Source: Roseomonas sp. OT10 (GTDB lineage: Bacteria > Pseudomonadota > Alphaproteobacteria > Acetobacterales > Acetobacteraceae). Taken from it: 64,000 bases of DNA. How positions within the stretch are numbered: the first letter of the stretch is position 1; every line of letters begins with the position of its first letter. The stretch spans positions 1,054,001 through 1,118,000 of the forward strand of contig NZ_CP087719.1 in assembly GCF_020991085.1 (NCBI RefSeq). The letters run 5' to 3'. Positions 26,123 through 34,801 of this stretch are shown piece after piece. The notes beneath the pieces were generated by a model. That model ran no database searches, had not been told where the DNA came from, and saw only the letters and a program-made list of their open reading frames with translations. Made by a program: the position numbers and the translations under genes.

Positions 26123-26550
26123 GGCGCCGCGCCCGGCAGGGCGGCGACGAAGCGCGCCACCGCCCAGCGGTCGCGCGGCGGCAGGCGGTCGGCGAGGGGG
26201 TGGGCGGTGCCGCGGTTCTCCGCCACCGCCGCCATGCTGCGCTCCGCCGCCGCGCCGCGGATGTCCGGCGGGCGGGGGAAGCCGCGCGCCACCGCGGGCC
26301 CGTCGCCGGTGCCGGAGACGCCGTGGCAGGGGGTGCAGTAGATCGCGTAGCGCTCCGCCCCGCGTGCGCGCAGCGCGGCGTCGTCCGGCGGGCCGGGCGG
26401 GGCGAGGGCGGCGAGCTGCGCCGTGCTGCCCTGAAGGCGGATGCCCTCCGGCAGGGGGCGCGGGGGCGGGGGCGGGTCGTCCGGCGTCCAGCCGTCGCAG
26501 CCCGCCAGCAGCAGGAGCAGCGCGCCGGCAAGCGGGTGGCGGTGGGTCAT
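26119..26550 (-). CDS. actE: Alternative complex III cytochrome c subunit ActE
   Basis: A 143-residue exported monohaem cytochrome c. The N-terminus MTHRHPLAGALLLLLAGCDG has a lipobox (LAGC), so it is a lipoprotein. The haem motif is CTPCH near residue 74, and GFPRPPDI and the C-terminal ARFVAAL helix fit the ActE family. In this complex ActE carries electrons from ActA towards the oxidase. It overlaps actD by four bases and actF by four. Confidence 0.88.
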   Translation of the reverse strand: MTHRHPLAGALLLLLAGCDGWTPDDPPPPPRPLPEGIRLQGSTAQLAALAPPGPPDDAALRARGAERYAIYCTPCHGVSGTGDGPAVARGFPRPPDIRGAAAERSMAAVAENRGTAHPLADRLPPRDRWAVARFVAALPGAAP

Positions 26551-27092
26551 GCCGCGGGCACCGGAAGCAGCAGCCGCGGCGCGTGGCGGCGCAGCAGGCG
26601 CTCGGCGGCATCGCCCCGGAAGAGCGGATCCTCGGCGAAGAGGCAGAGCAGGAAGCGGTCCTGGCCCGCGCGCTCGAAGCCGGGCACGCCGAAGATCGGA
26701 TGGTGCAGCCGCGGCAGGCGGTTGAGGACCAGCATGCCCACCAGCGTCGCCACCGCGGCCCAGAGGATGCCGATGGTCAGCGCGGTGACGAGGAAGGCCG
26801 GCCAGGCATGCAGCGGCCGCCCGCCGACGTTGATCGGGTAGTCCACGGCCGAGAGCCAGAACTGGATCGCGTAGGTGGCGGCGAAGCCCAGCACGCCGTT
26901 GGCCAGCGCGATCCAGCCGATCGGATGGCCGCGAACGCCCAGCAGCTCGGCGGCCTCCGGCACGGGGTAGGGGGCATAGGCGTCGAGATGCGTCCAGCCC
27001 GCGGCGCGCGCCTCGCGCAGCGCCTCCAGCATCGGGCCGGGCGCGGTGAACTCCGCGACCAGGCCCGCCGGGCCGGGCGGGGCGGCGCTCAC
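26547..27092 (-). CDS. actD: Alternative complex III subunit ActD (DUF3341)
   Basis: A 181-residue membrane protein with two hydrophobic segments. The N-terminal cytoplasmic part has the conserved GLVAEFTAPGPMLEALREAR and THLDAYAPYPV stretches of the DUF3341 family, followed by VRGHPIGWIALANGVLGFAATY. ActD is a small anchoring subunit of alternative complex III with no cofactor. The start is a GTG at 27092 overlapping the actC stop (GTGA). Confidence 0.88.
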   Translation of the reverse strand: MSAAPPGPAGLVAEFTAPGPMLEALREARAAGWTHLDAYAPYPVPEAAELLGVRGHPIGWIALANGVLGFAATYAIQFWLSAVDYPINVGGRPLHAWPAFLVTALTIGILWAAVATLVGMLVLNRLPRLHHPIFGVPGFERAGQDRFLLCLFAEDPLFRGDAAERLLRRHAPRLLLPVPAA

Positions 27093-28426
27093 CGCATCGC
27101 CTCCTCGCGCTCGGCCTCGCTCTCCTCGTGACGGGTCTCGTACAGGGACACGACGGGCACGGTGCGGGCGAAGACCAGCAGCACCAGGGCGAAGAGGCCG
27201 AGCGTGCCGAGCAGCAGGACCCATTCCTGGCCGGTGGGGGCGTAGAGCGGGCGGCCGAGGTCGAGGAAGTCGCGCTGCAGCCCGCCGACGACGATGGAGA
27301 CGCGGTCGAGCCAGACCCCCGCCGAGGCGCCCAGGCCGATCGCCAGCACCGCCCATTCCCGCCCCTGCACCGCCCGCCACCACAGGAGCTGCGGCAGCAG
27401 CGCGGTCAGCGCGACGGCACCCCAGTAGGCGGGGGCATAGGCGCCGGTCATGCGGGTGAGGATGGCGGCGCGCGTCGTCTCCTCCTGTTGCAGGAGGAAC
27501 AGGGCGCCATCGAGGTAGATCATGCCGGCCGCCACCCCGGCCGCGGCGAGCAGGCCGCAGAGCAGCCGCATGTCCGCCGCGTCGATGAAGCGCTCCAGCC
27601 GCAGCGACCAGCGCAGCAGCACGGCCAGCGCCAGCACGGTCCCCATGCCGGAGGGCAGGCCGGTGACGAGGAGGTGCAGCGTCATCCGCGCCTCGTGCCA
27701 GGCCGGGACGATCAGGGTCGCGAATTCCAGCGCCACGGCGCTCTGCGCGATCACCAGCAGCGGCAGCACCAGCCCGGCGGCGAGGCGATAGGCCGACTGG
27801 TGCCGCGCCCAGTGCCGCACGGAGTTGCGCCAGCCGAGCGCGACCGTGCCGTAGAAGCGCGCGACCCACAGCCGGCGCGCGCGGTCGCGCAGCGTGGCGA
27901 GGTCGGGGATCAGCCCGATGTACCAGAATAGCGACGTCACCACGACGTGCGACATGATGCCCCACAGATCCCAGATCAGCGGCGAGCGGAACTGCGGCCA
28001 GACCTGGGTCGCGGCGGGGTAGGGGAAGACCCAGTAGAACAGCCAGGGGCGGCCGATGTGCAGGATGGGGTACAGGGCGGCGCAGAGCACGGCGCCCAGC
28101 GCCGCGGCCTCGGCGAAGCGGTTGGCGGCGGTGCGCAGGCCGTGGTTGCGCAGCACCAGCACGGCCGCGACCAGGCTGGCGGCATTGGCGATGCCGATCC
28201 ACCAGACGTAGTTGATGAGGTCGAAGCCCCAGACATAGGGGATGTTGGTCCCCCAGACGCCGACGCCGACCAGCACGAGCTGCGCCGTCGCATAGGCCAG
28301 CAGCAGCGTCGCCAGCACCGCGGTCGCGACGGAGGCCCGCCAGCGCCAGCCGAAATCCGGGTGCAGCGGGATGTCGGCGACGGGGCGGGTATCGAGGGGG
28401 CGGGTGTCGCGCGGGGCGCCGCTCAT
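27089..28426 (-). CDS. actC: Alternative complex III quinol-binding subunit ActC (NrfD-like)
   Basis: A 445-residue polytopic membrane protein of the NrfD/PsrC type with about ten membrane helices. It provides the quinol-binding site next to the iron-sulphur subunit. Typical segments are YVWGFDLINYVWWIGIANAA, HIGRPWLFYWVFPYP and LIWDLWGIMSHVVVTSLFWY. The ATG at 28426 overlaps the actB stop (ATGA). The N-terminal 40 residues are hydrophilic with a short TRPLDTRPV repeat-like stretch. Confidence 0.9.
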   Translation of the reverse strand: MSGAPRDTRPLDTRPVADIPLHPDFGWRWRASVATAVLATLLLAYATAQLVLVGVGVWGTNIPYVWGFDLINYVWWIGIANAASLVAAVLVLRNHGLRTAANRFAEAAALGAVLCAALYPILHIGRPWLFYWVFPYPAATQVWPQFRSPLIWDLWGIMSHVVVTSLFWYIGLIPDLATLRDRARRLWVARFYGTVALGWRNSVRHWARHQSAYRLAAGLVLPLLVIAQSAVALEFATLIVPAWHEARMTLHLLVTGLPSGMGTVLALAVLLRWSLRLERFIDAADMRLLCGLLAAAGVAAGMIYLDGALFLLQQEETTRAAILTRMTGAYAPAYWGAVALTALLPQLLWWRAVQGREWAVLAIGLGASAGVWLDRVSIVVGGLQRDFLDLGRPLYAPTGQEWVLLLGTLGLFALVLLVFARTVPVVSLYETRHEESEAEREEAMR

Positions 28427-31215
28427 GCGCCGTCCTCCGGCGGCATGACGCGGGCGAGGTAGGTGGTGCGCGGCCGCAGCGCGAGCTGGTCGAGCATGGC
28501 GTAGTGCCGCCCCTCGCGCCGCGCGCGGGCCACGGCGCTGCCGGGGTCGTTCAGGTCGCCGAAGGCGATGGCCTGGGTCGGGCAGGCCTGCTGGCAGGCG
28601 GTCGTCACCTCCTCGCCGCGCAGCGGGCGGCCCTCCGCGCTCGCGGCGCCGCGGGCGTTCGCGATGCGGTGGCTGCAATAGGTGCACTTCTCCATCACCC
28701 CGCGCACGCGGCGGGGCACGTCGGGCGCGCGCACCGGGGCGGCGCCGGGCTGGCGGGCATACTCCACCCAGTTGAAGCGCCGCACCTTGTAGGGACAGTT
28801 GTTCGAGCAGGTGCGCGTGCCGATGCAGCGCGCATAGACCATGACGTTCAGCCCGTCGCTGTCGTGGACGGTGGCGTTGACCGGGCAGGCCGGCTCGCAG
28901 GGCGCCTTCTCGCAATGCATGCAGGGGACGGGCTGGAAATGAGTCTCCGGCGCCTCGGCGGGGCCGGCGTGGTAGCGGTCGATGCGCAGCCAGTGCATCT
29001 CGCGGCCCCGCGCCACCTCCTCCGGCCCGACCACGGGGATGTTGTTCTCCGCCTGGCAGGCGAGGACGCAGGCGTTGCAGCCGATGCAGGAATCGAGGTC
29101 GATCGCCATGCCCCAGGCGGTCTCGCGGTACTCCCATCCCGGGTAGAGCGACGGCGCCTCGGGCGGCGCCGGCACCGTGCCGCCGGGATTGACGGTGCGG
29201 ACCGCGCCGGGATGGTCCAGCGTGTGGTGCGACTGGGTGGCGATGACGCGCCGCCGCTCACCGGTCGGGCGCAGGGTCACGCCATGCGCCACCCAGCGGG
29301 GTGTCGGCCCGCGCAGGCGATAGGCGTCGAAGCCGGTTCCCGCCTCCGCCCCCGGCGCGGTGGGGCGGCCCTGGCCAAGCGGCAGCGTCACCGTGTCCGG
29401 CGCATGGCCGGGCGTGGGCCAGACGGGCGCGGTCACGCTGCGGCCGTCGAGCGCGATCTCCACCTCGTCCCCCGCGCGCAGCCCCAGCGCCTCGGCCGTG
29501 GCGGGGGAGAGCAGCGCGGCATTCCCCCAGGCCAGCTTGGTCAGCGGGCGCGGCAGCTCCTGGAGCCAGGCATTGTCCGCGCCGCTGCCGTCCCCGGCGC
29601 CGGGGTCCGGCACGAAGACCGCCGCCATCCCGGGCGGCGGGGCGGGGGAGGGGCCGGGGTCCCAGCCGGGGCGCGGCGCGACCTCCAGCGCGGGTGCGGC
29701 GGTGCCCTCGATCACCCCGGCTTCCAGCGCTGCGTTCCAGCGTTCCTCGAAGCCCGCCTCGCCCCAGGCGGCGCGCCATGTCTCCTGCACTGTCGCGCGG
29801 CCATCCCCCGGCAGCCCCGCAAGATCGGCCAGGATCGCCTCCGCCGACCGCATCTCCGGGCGCATCGGCAGGGTGGCGGGCTGGCGGATCGCGGCGGTGC
29901 CGTCGAAGGCGCGCGCGTCGCCCCAGGCTTCCAGCGCATGCGCCAGCGGCAGGTGCCAGGCGGCGAGCAGCGCCGTCTCGTCCACGTAGAGACCCGCGTG
30001 CAGGCTGGCCGGCACCCGCGCCAGGGCGGCGGCGAAGCCGGGCGTGTCGTAGGCGGGGTTCACCCCGACCAGCAGCAGGTGCCGCACCTCGCCCGCCGCC
30101 ATCTCCTCCAGCAGCGGCGCGATTCCCGGCGCCTCCGGCAGGATCGGCGCCACGTACCGCACCGCCTGCGACCCCAGCGCCGCGTTCATCGCCGCCGCCA
30201 GCGCATGCACCACCGCCGGCTGGCCGCGCCCGGCGGCGACCAGCGCCTCCGGCCCGGCACGGCGCAGCGCGGCGGCGATGGCAGCGGCCTCCGGGTGCGC
30301 AGGCGGTGGGGCCGCAAGCGTCACCCCCAGGGACGCCGCGACGGCGCGGGCGAAGGGCTCCACCTCGGCCGGGCGCAGGGCGAGGCGGCGATCCGCCTTG
30401 GCACCCGTCAGGCCGGGAGTGGATTCCACCGCGATCAGCGTGGGCAGCCGGCCCGCCGCGCGGCCCTCGGCGCGGGCGCGGGACCAGTCGCGCGCGTGGC
30501 GGATCTGGGCCGGGCCCTCGCCCAGCACATCGGCGCCGAGGCTCAGCACGCAGCGCGCCCGGGCCAGGTCATAGAGCGGCACCGCCCCCTGCCCGAAGGC
30601 GAGACGCATCCCCTCCGCCGCGCCCGCGTCGCGCAGCGGGTCGTGGACGTGCCAGCGCGCGCCGGGCCAGGCCGCCACCGCCGCCTCCGCCAGCCGCCGC
30701 AGCGTGGGCGAGGCGCTCGGCCCGGTGAGGATGCGCAGCCCCGCGCCGTCGCCGTCACGCAGCCCCAGCGCCTCGCGCAGTCCGGGAAAGGCGCGGGCGG
30801 GCCGGCCCTCGCGGCGCGGTTGGAGGGAGCGGTTCGGGTCGTGCGCCGTCAGCACCGCGGCCTCGGCGAAGACGTCGGTGGCGCCCAGGCTGGCCGGATG
30901 CGCGGGGTTGCCCAGCACCTTCACCGGCCGCCCGCCCACCAGCCGCACCAGCACCCCGCGCGCCAGCCCCTCCAGCTCCAGCGCCGTCGCCACCAGTCCG
31001 TCGCCGGCGGGCGGTGCGGCGCGGGCGGGGGCGTGCAGCGGGTCGCCCGGCTGCTCCGCCTCGTCGCAGCCGGCCGCCGCGGCCAGGGCCAGCGAGGCGG
31101 CGGTCAGCCGCAGCACGCCGCGCCGGTCGGGCAGCGGCAGCGCCGAGGGCTCCGGCGGCACCGGCTCGGCCGGGTCGGGGCTGCGCCACAGTGGGGGCTC
31201 GCGGAAGCCGCTCAT
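28423..31215 (-). CDS. actB: Alternative complex III iron-sulphur subunit ActB
   Basis: A 930-residue protein combining a molybdopterin-oxidoreductase-like N-terminal region with a C-terminal ferredoxin-like region. The Fe-S region starts near residue 700 with DSCIGCNACVLACQAENN. It continues with CMHCEKAPCEPACPVNAT, ARCIGTRTCSNNCPYKVRRF and CTYCSHRI/ACQQACPTQAIAFGD, enough cysteines for the usual three or four clusters. In this family the N-terminal region has lost the molybdenum cofactor. Residues 30-52 contain a twin Arg followed by a hydrophobic stretch ending AAAGC, so export by the Tat route or lipidation is likely. It overlaps actA and actC by four bases each. Confidence 0.92.
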   Translation of the reverse strand: MSGFREPPLWRSPDPAEPVPPEPSALPLPDRRGVLRLTAASLALAAAAGCDEAEQPGDPLHAPARAAPPAGDGLVATALELEGLARGVLVRLVGGRPVKVLGNPAHPASLGATDVFAEAAVLTAHDPNRSLQPRREGRPARAFPGLREALGLRDGDGAGLRILTGPSASPTLRRLAEAAVAAWPGARWHVHDPLRDAGAAEGMRLAFGQGAVPLYDLARARCVLSLGADVLGEGPAQIRHARDWSRARAEGRAAGRLPTLIAVESTPGLTGAKADRRLALRPAEVEPFARAVAASLGVTLAAPPPAHPEAAAIAAALRRAGPEALVAAGRGQPAVVHALAAAMNAALGSQAVRYVAPILPEAPGIAPLLEEMAAGEVRHLLLVGVNPAYDTPGFAAALARVPASLHAGLYVDETALLAAWHLPLAHALEAWGDARAFDGTAAIRQPATLPMRPEMRSAEAILADLAGLPGDGRATVQETWRAAWGEAGFEERWNAALEAGVIEGTAAPALEVAPRPGWDPGPSPAPPPGMAAVFVPDPGAGDGSGADNAWLQELPRPLTKLAWGNAALLSPATAEALGLRAGDEVEIALDGRSVTAPVWPTPGHAPDTVTLPLGQGRPTAPGAEAGTGFDAYRLRGPTPRWVAHGVTLRPTGERRRVIATQSHHTLDHPGAVRTVNPGGTVPAPPEAPSLYPGWEYRETAWGMAIDLDSCIGCNACVLACQAENNIPVVGPEEVARGREMHWLRIDRYHAGPAEAPETHFQPVPCMHCEKAPCEPACPVNATVHDSDGLNVMVYARCIGTRTCSNNCPYKVRRFNWVEYARQPGAAPVRAPDVPRRVRGVMEKCTYCSHRIANARGAASAEGRPLRGEEVTTACQQACPTQAIAFGDLNDPGSAVARARREGRHYAMLDQLALRPRTTYLARVMPPEDGA

Positions 31216-31862
31216 CGGTGACAGGTCGAGCAGTCGTCGAGGCGGTGCAGCGGGATGCCGTAATGCGCCACCAGCGCCTTGCCACCATCCGGGGCGGGCG
31301 GCGGCGGGGCGCGGTCCCACAGCGTCGCCTCGGTGCGCAGCTCCGGCCCGGGGTTGCGGTGGCAGTCCAGGCACCAGCCCATGGAGAGGCTGCGGACCTT
31401 CACCGTGCGCTCCATCGTCTCCACCGGCCCGTGGCAGGTGGCGCAGCCGACGCCCTTGGCCAAATGCGCCGCATGGTGGAAGCGGGCGTGCTCCGGCAGG
31501 CGGTGGACGGAGCGCCATTCGACCGGGGCGCCGAAGGCCAGCGCCGTGCGCAGCGGCGCGAAGGTGGCGGCGACGTTCCAGACCTGGTTGTGGCAGCCGA
31601 GGCAGGTCTCCGCCGCCGGCATGCCCGCGCTGGCCGCGCGCTCCACGGTGGCGTGGCAGTAGCGGCAGTCGAGCCCGATCTGCCCGGCATGCAGCGCGTG
31701 GCTGAAGCCGATCGGCTGCGGCGCCGGCAGGCCGATGCCCCAGGCGCGGTCGCCCATCACCGCGTTCCAGCCCAGCGCCCCGAGCCCGGCCAGTGCGGCC
31801 GCGCCCAGGAACAGGCCGAGGCGGAACCGCCGGCCGACGTCGCGGCTGAAGAGCTGCGCCAC
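31212..31862 (-). CDS. actA: Alternative complex III pentahaem cytochrome c ActA
   Basis: A 216-residue periplasmic multihaem cytochrome with one N-terminal membrane anchor (LGLFLGAAALAGLGALGW). Five haem motifs are visible: CRYCH, CLGCH, CATCH, CLDCH and CSTCH, the last being two residues from the C-terminus. This is the ActA arrangement. It receives electrons from ActB. The start is a GTG at 31862, one base after the TGA of the small membrane protein gene, and the stop overlaps actB (ATGA). Confidence 0.92.
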   Translation of the reverse strand: MAQLFSRDVGRRFRLGLFLGAAALAGLGALGWNAVMGDRAWGIGLPAPQPIGFSHALHAGQIGLDCRYCHATVERAASAGMPAAETCLGCHNQVWNVAATFAPLRTALAFGAPVEWRSVHRLPEHARFHHAAHLAKGVGCATCHGPVETMERTVKVRSLSMGWCLDCHRNPGPELRTEATLWDRAPPPPAPDGGKALVAHYGIPLHRLDDCSTCHR

Positions 31863-31863
31863 C

Positions 31864-32238
31864 TCAGCCCGCGCCCCGGAAGCAGGGGTACACGACGAAG
31901 GCCGGCAGTGCCTCGAAGACGATCCCCACCGCCGCGAGCCCGCTGGTGGCCAGCGCCACCCAGGCCAGGAAGCCCGGATCGGCGAGGCGCGAGGGGCCGA
32001 GCAGGCCGCCCGGCTGGGTCTGCCGCAGCGCCAGCCAGGTCACGAGCGCCAGGGCCGCCAGGGCGGTGGCGGTGATGGCGGCGGCGAGCGCCGGGATCAG
32101 CGGCATCCCCAGCCAGCGCGCCGCCTCCCCCCCACGGTCGCAGGCGGTGGCGGTCGCGGCATAGATCGCGGTGAAATGCAGCGCCCAGACGATCAGCCCG
32201 GACAGGGCGCCGATCGCGGGGCCGATGCCGCGCGCCAC
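31864..32238 (-). CDS. Uncharacterised three-helix membrane protein between caa3 oxidase and complex III genes
   Basis: A 124-residue protein that I do not recognise. It has three hydrophobic segments (about residues 5-27, 48-71 and 93-115) with LIVWALHFTAIYA in the first and LPAFVVYPCF near the C-terminus. It starts with a GTG at 32238, one base after the COX1-COX3 stop, and is followed after one base by actA, so it is translated as part of the operon. Its place suggests a subunit or assembly factor linking the oxidase and alternative complex III. A small COX4-like subunit is an alternative, but no family motif supports it. Confidence 0.7.
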   Translation of the reverse strand: MARGIGPAIGALSGLIVWALHFTAIYAATATACDRGGEAARWLGMPLIPALAAAITATALAALALVTWLALRQTQPGGLLGPSRLADPGFLAWVALATSGLAAVGIVFEALPAFVVYPCFRGAG

Positions 32239-32239
32239 C

Positions 32240-34801
32240 TCAGCCCACCAGGCGCGGGAAGAGGTGGAAGGTGAGGAGGCCGACCGACCCCTGCGCCACC
32301 GTGTAGAGCCAGAACAGCATGACCACGTCGAAGGTGACGCGACGCACGCCATCGAGTTTCCCGGCCAGCGCGCGGGCGATGGCATAGAGCGCCATCACCA
32401 GCACGACGAAGAGGTGGAAGCCCTGCCACGCCGCGCTGGCGAAGACCGCCGCGCCATGGCCGTTGGTGGTCCCGCGGATTCCCGTGGACCAATGGCCCCA
32501 GGTATCGGCCGCCCAGGCGCCGGCCGTCAGCGCGAGCGCCAGCAGCAGAGCGAGCGACACCGCCCAGGACCCCGCCCCGCCGCGCGGCACGCGATCGAGC
32601 AGGCGGGAGGCGAGCAGCACCAGCGCCCCGGACAGGACCAGCCCGCCCGCCGCCAGCAGCGGCCAGCGCGCCTCCGGCAGGGCGAAGCCCTCCGGCGGCC
32701 AGCCGGCGGCGCCATGGATCAGCCAGAGGTAGAGGTCGCTGCCGCACAGCGCCAGGAAGCCGGTGGCGTCCACCAGGATCAGCACCACCAGCGCCCACCA
32801 CGCGGTGGAGGTGGAGCCCGTCGCATAGACCGGCAGGACCAGCCCGCCGCCGACCTCCGCGCGCTCGACGACCGGGCCCTTGTCGGTCGCGGTCCAGAGC
32901 CACCACAGGATGCCGCCCAGCCCCAGCGCGAAGCCCAGCATCGCCGGCAGGATCGCCTTGAACACCAGCAGCAGGAAGAAGGCCGCCGTCCCCACCGCCG
33001 CCAGCACATGCGCGAAGCCCGGCCCCGGTAGGATGGCGACGTATTGCGGGATGGCGTCCACCGGGCTGGTGACGATGGATTCGCGGTTTCCGGTGACGGT
33101 GCCGGGGAGGAGGTGGCGCCCCGCCTCGATCTCGCGCGGCAGGCCCGGCCGGTCCCAGAGCGGCTCGCGCGAGCCGATCCAGGGGATGGAGCGCAGGCCG
33201 TAAACCTCGGTCGGCGCCCATTCCAGCGTGCCGGCGCCCCAGGGGTTGGCGTTGCGCCCGCGCCCGATGCGGAAGTTCAGCGCCACGTCGAGCAGGAAGA
33301 CCGCGACCCCCGCCGCGCTGACCACGGCGCCCGCCGTGGACAGGACGTTCCACAGCTCCAGCCCCATCCCCGCCGGGTAGGTGTAGACCCGCCGCGGCAG
33401 TCCCATCAGCCCGGAGACGTGCATCGGGAAGAAGGTCAGGTTGGTGCCGAGGAAGAGCAGCCAGAAGCCCCATTTGCCCAGCCGGTCGGACAGCTTCGCG
33501 CCGGTGAAGGTGGGCGCCCAGTAGTAGAAGGCGCCGAGCAGCGGGAAGACCATGCCGCCGATCAGCACGTAGTGCAGGTGGGCCACGATGAAGTAGCTGT
33601 CGTGCGCCTGCCAGTCGAAGGGCACGGCCGCCACCATCACCCCGGTCAGCCCGCCCAGGGTGAAGATGAACAGGAAGCCGAGCACGTAGAGCGTCGGCAC
33701 CTCCCACTTGATCTTCCCGCTGGCGATGGTGGCGATCCAGGCGAAGACCTGGATGCCGGAGGGTATCGCCACCGCGAAGCTCGCTGCCGAGAAGTAGCCC
33801 AGCGACAGCGCGGGGATGCCCGTGGCGAACATGTGGTGCACCCAGAGCCCGAAGCTGAGGAACCCCGTCGCCAGCAGCGCCGCCACCACCAGCCCCGGCG
33901 CCACCAGCGGCGCGCCGGCCAGGGCCGGCACCATCATCGACACCATCCCCGCGGCGGGGAGGAAGATGATGTAGACCTCCGGATGCCCGAAGAACCAGAA
34001 CAGGTGCTGCCACAGCAGCGGGTCGCCGCCGCGCGCCGCGATGAAGAAGGGGAAGTCGAAGGCCCGCTCCAGCTCCAGCAGCGTCGTCGCCAGGATCACC
34101 GGCGGGAAGCCGAAGACGATCATTCCCGCCATCACCAGCATCGCCCAGGCGAAGATGGGCATCCGCGCCAGCGTCATCCCCGGCGCGCGGGTGCGGAGAA
34201 TCCCCACGATCAGCTCGATGGCGCCGGCGATGGCGGAGATCTCGATGAAGCCGATCCCCAGCAGCCACATGTCCGCGTTGATGCCGGGCGAATAGGCGAG
34301 GGAGGTCAGCGGCGGGTACATGAACCAGCCGCCATCCGGCGCGGTGCCGAAGAAGATCGAGGCGAAGAAGCACAGCCCGCCGATCAGGTAGGCCCAGTAG
34401 GCATAGGCGGAGAGGCGCGGGAAGGGCATGTCCCGCGCCCCCAGCAGGCCGGGCAGCAGGGTGACGCCCATCGCCTCCACCGCCGGCACGGCGAAGAGGA
34501 ACAGCATCACCGTGCCGTGCATGGTGAAGACCTGGTTGTAGGTCCCCGGCGGCAACAGCGGATTGCCCGGCACGACGAGCTGGAAGCGGATCAGCAGGCC
34601 AAGGATGCCGGCCAGCAGGAAGAACAGCAGCGCCGTCGCGATATAGGCGAGGCCGATGTAGTTGTTGTTGATCTCGCCCAGGAAGCGCCAGCCCCTCGGC
34701 CGCCGCCACACCTGCTCCAGCCGCGGCAGCTCGTTCGCCGGGCGCGGCAGCGGGTTCGGCAGCCCGTCATCGGCCAGGGGCCGGTTTGCGTCGGGCGCCA
34801 T
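32240..34801 (-). CDS. ctaD: Cytochrome c oxidase, fused subunits I and III
   Basis: An 853-residue fusion. Residues 40-560 are the haem-copper subunit I with the haem/CuB ligands in FTMHGTVMLFLF, WFFGHPEVYIIFLP (His-Glu-Val-Tyr, near residue 270), WVHHMFATG and HDSYFIVAHLHYVLIGG. Residues 620-850 are subunit III-like, with DLYLWLIHG, GWPPEGF and the last helices ending in LFWLYTVAQGSVGLLTFHLF. The fusion is seen in caa3-type oxidases. Protein folds into roughly 19 membrane helices and reduces O2 with electrons from the CuA subunit. Its ATG shares one base with the upstream COX2 stop (TGATG). Confidence 0.93.
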   Translation of the reverse strand: MAPDANRPLADDGLPNPLPRPANELPRLEQVWRRPRGWRFLGEINNNYIGLAYIATALLFFLLAGILGLLIRFQLVVPGNPLLPPGTYNQVFTMHGTVMLFLFAVPAVEAMGVTLLPGLLGARDMPFPRLSAYAYWAYLIGGLCFFASIFFGTAPDGGWFMYPPLTSLAYSPGINADMWLLGIGFIEISAIAGAIELIVGILRTRAPGMTLARMPIFAWAMLVMAGMIVFGFPPVILATTLLELERAFDFPFFIAARGGDPLLWQHLFWFFGHPEVYIIFLPAAGMVSMMVPALAGAPLVAPGLVVAALLATGFLSFGLWVHHMFATGIPALSLGYFSAASFAVAIPSGIQVFAWIATIASGKIKWEVPTLYVLGFLFIFTLGGLTGVMVAAVPFDWQAHDSYFIVAHLHYVLIGGMVFPLLGAFYYWAPTFTGAKLSDRLGKWGFWLLFLGTNLTFFPMHVSGLMGLPRRVYTYPAGMGLELWNVLSTAGAVVSAAGVAVFLLDVALNFRIGRGRNANPWGAGTLEWAPTEVYGLRSIPWIGSREPLWDRPGLPREIEAGRHLLPGTVTGNRESIVTSPVDAIPQYVAILPGPGFAHVLAAVGTAAFFLLLVFKAILPAMLGFALGLGGILWWLWTATDKGPVVERAEVGGGLVLPVYATGSTSTAWWALVVLILVDATGFLALCGSDLYLWLIHGAAGWPPEGFALPEARWPLLAAGGLVLSGALVLLASRLLDRVPRGGAGSWAVSLALLLALALTAGAWAADTWGHWSTGIRGTTNGHGAAVFASAAWQGFHLFVVLVMALYAIARALAGKLDGVRRVTFDVVMLFWLYTVAQGSVGLLTFHLFPRLVG

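Noticed and set aside
28423-31215. ActB as a molybdenum-containing oxidoreductase
   Set aside because: The N-terminal region resembles such enzymes, but gene order (actABCDEF) and the absence of an obvious cofactor-binding Cys/Ser/SeCys region point to the cofactor-less ActB family.
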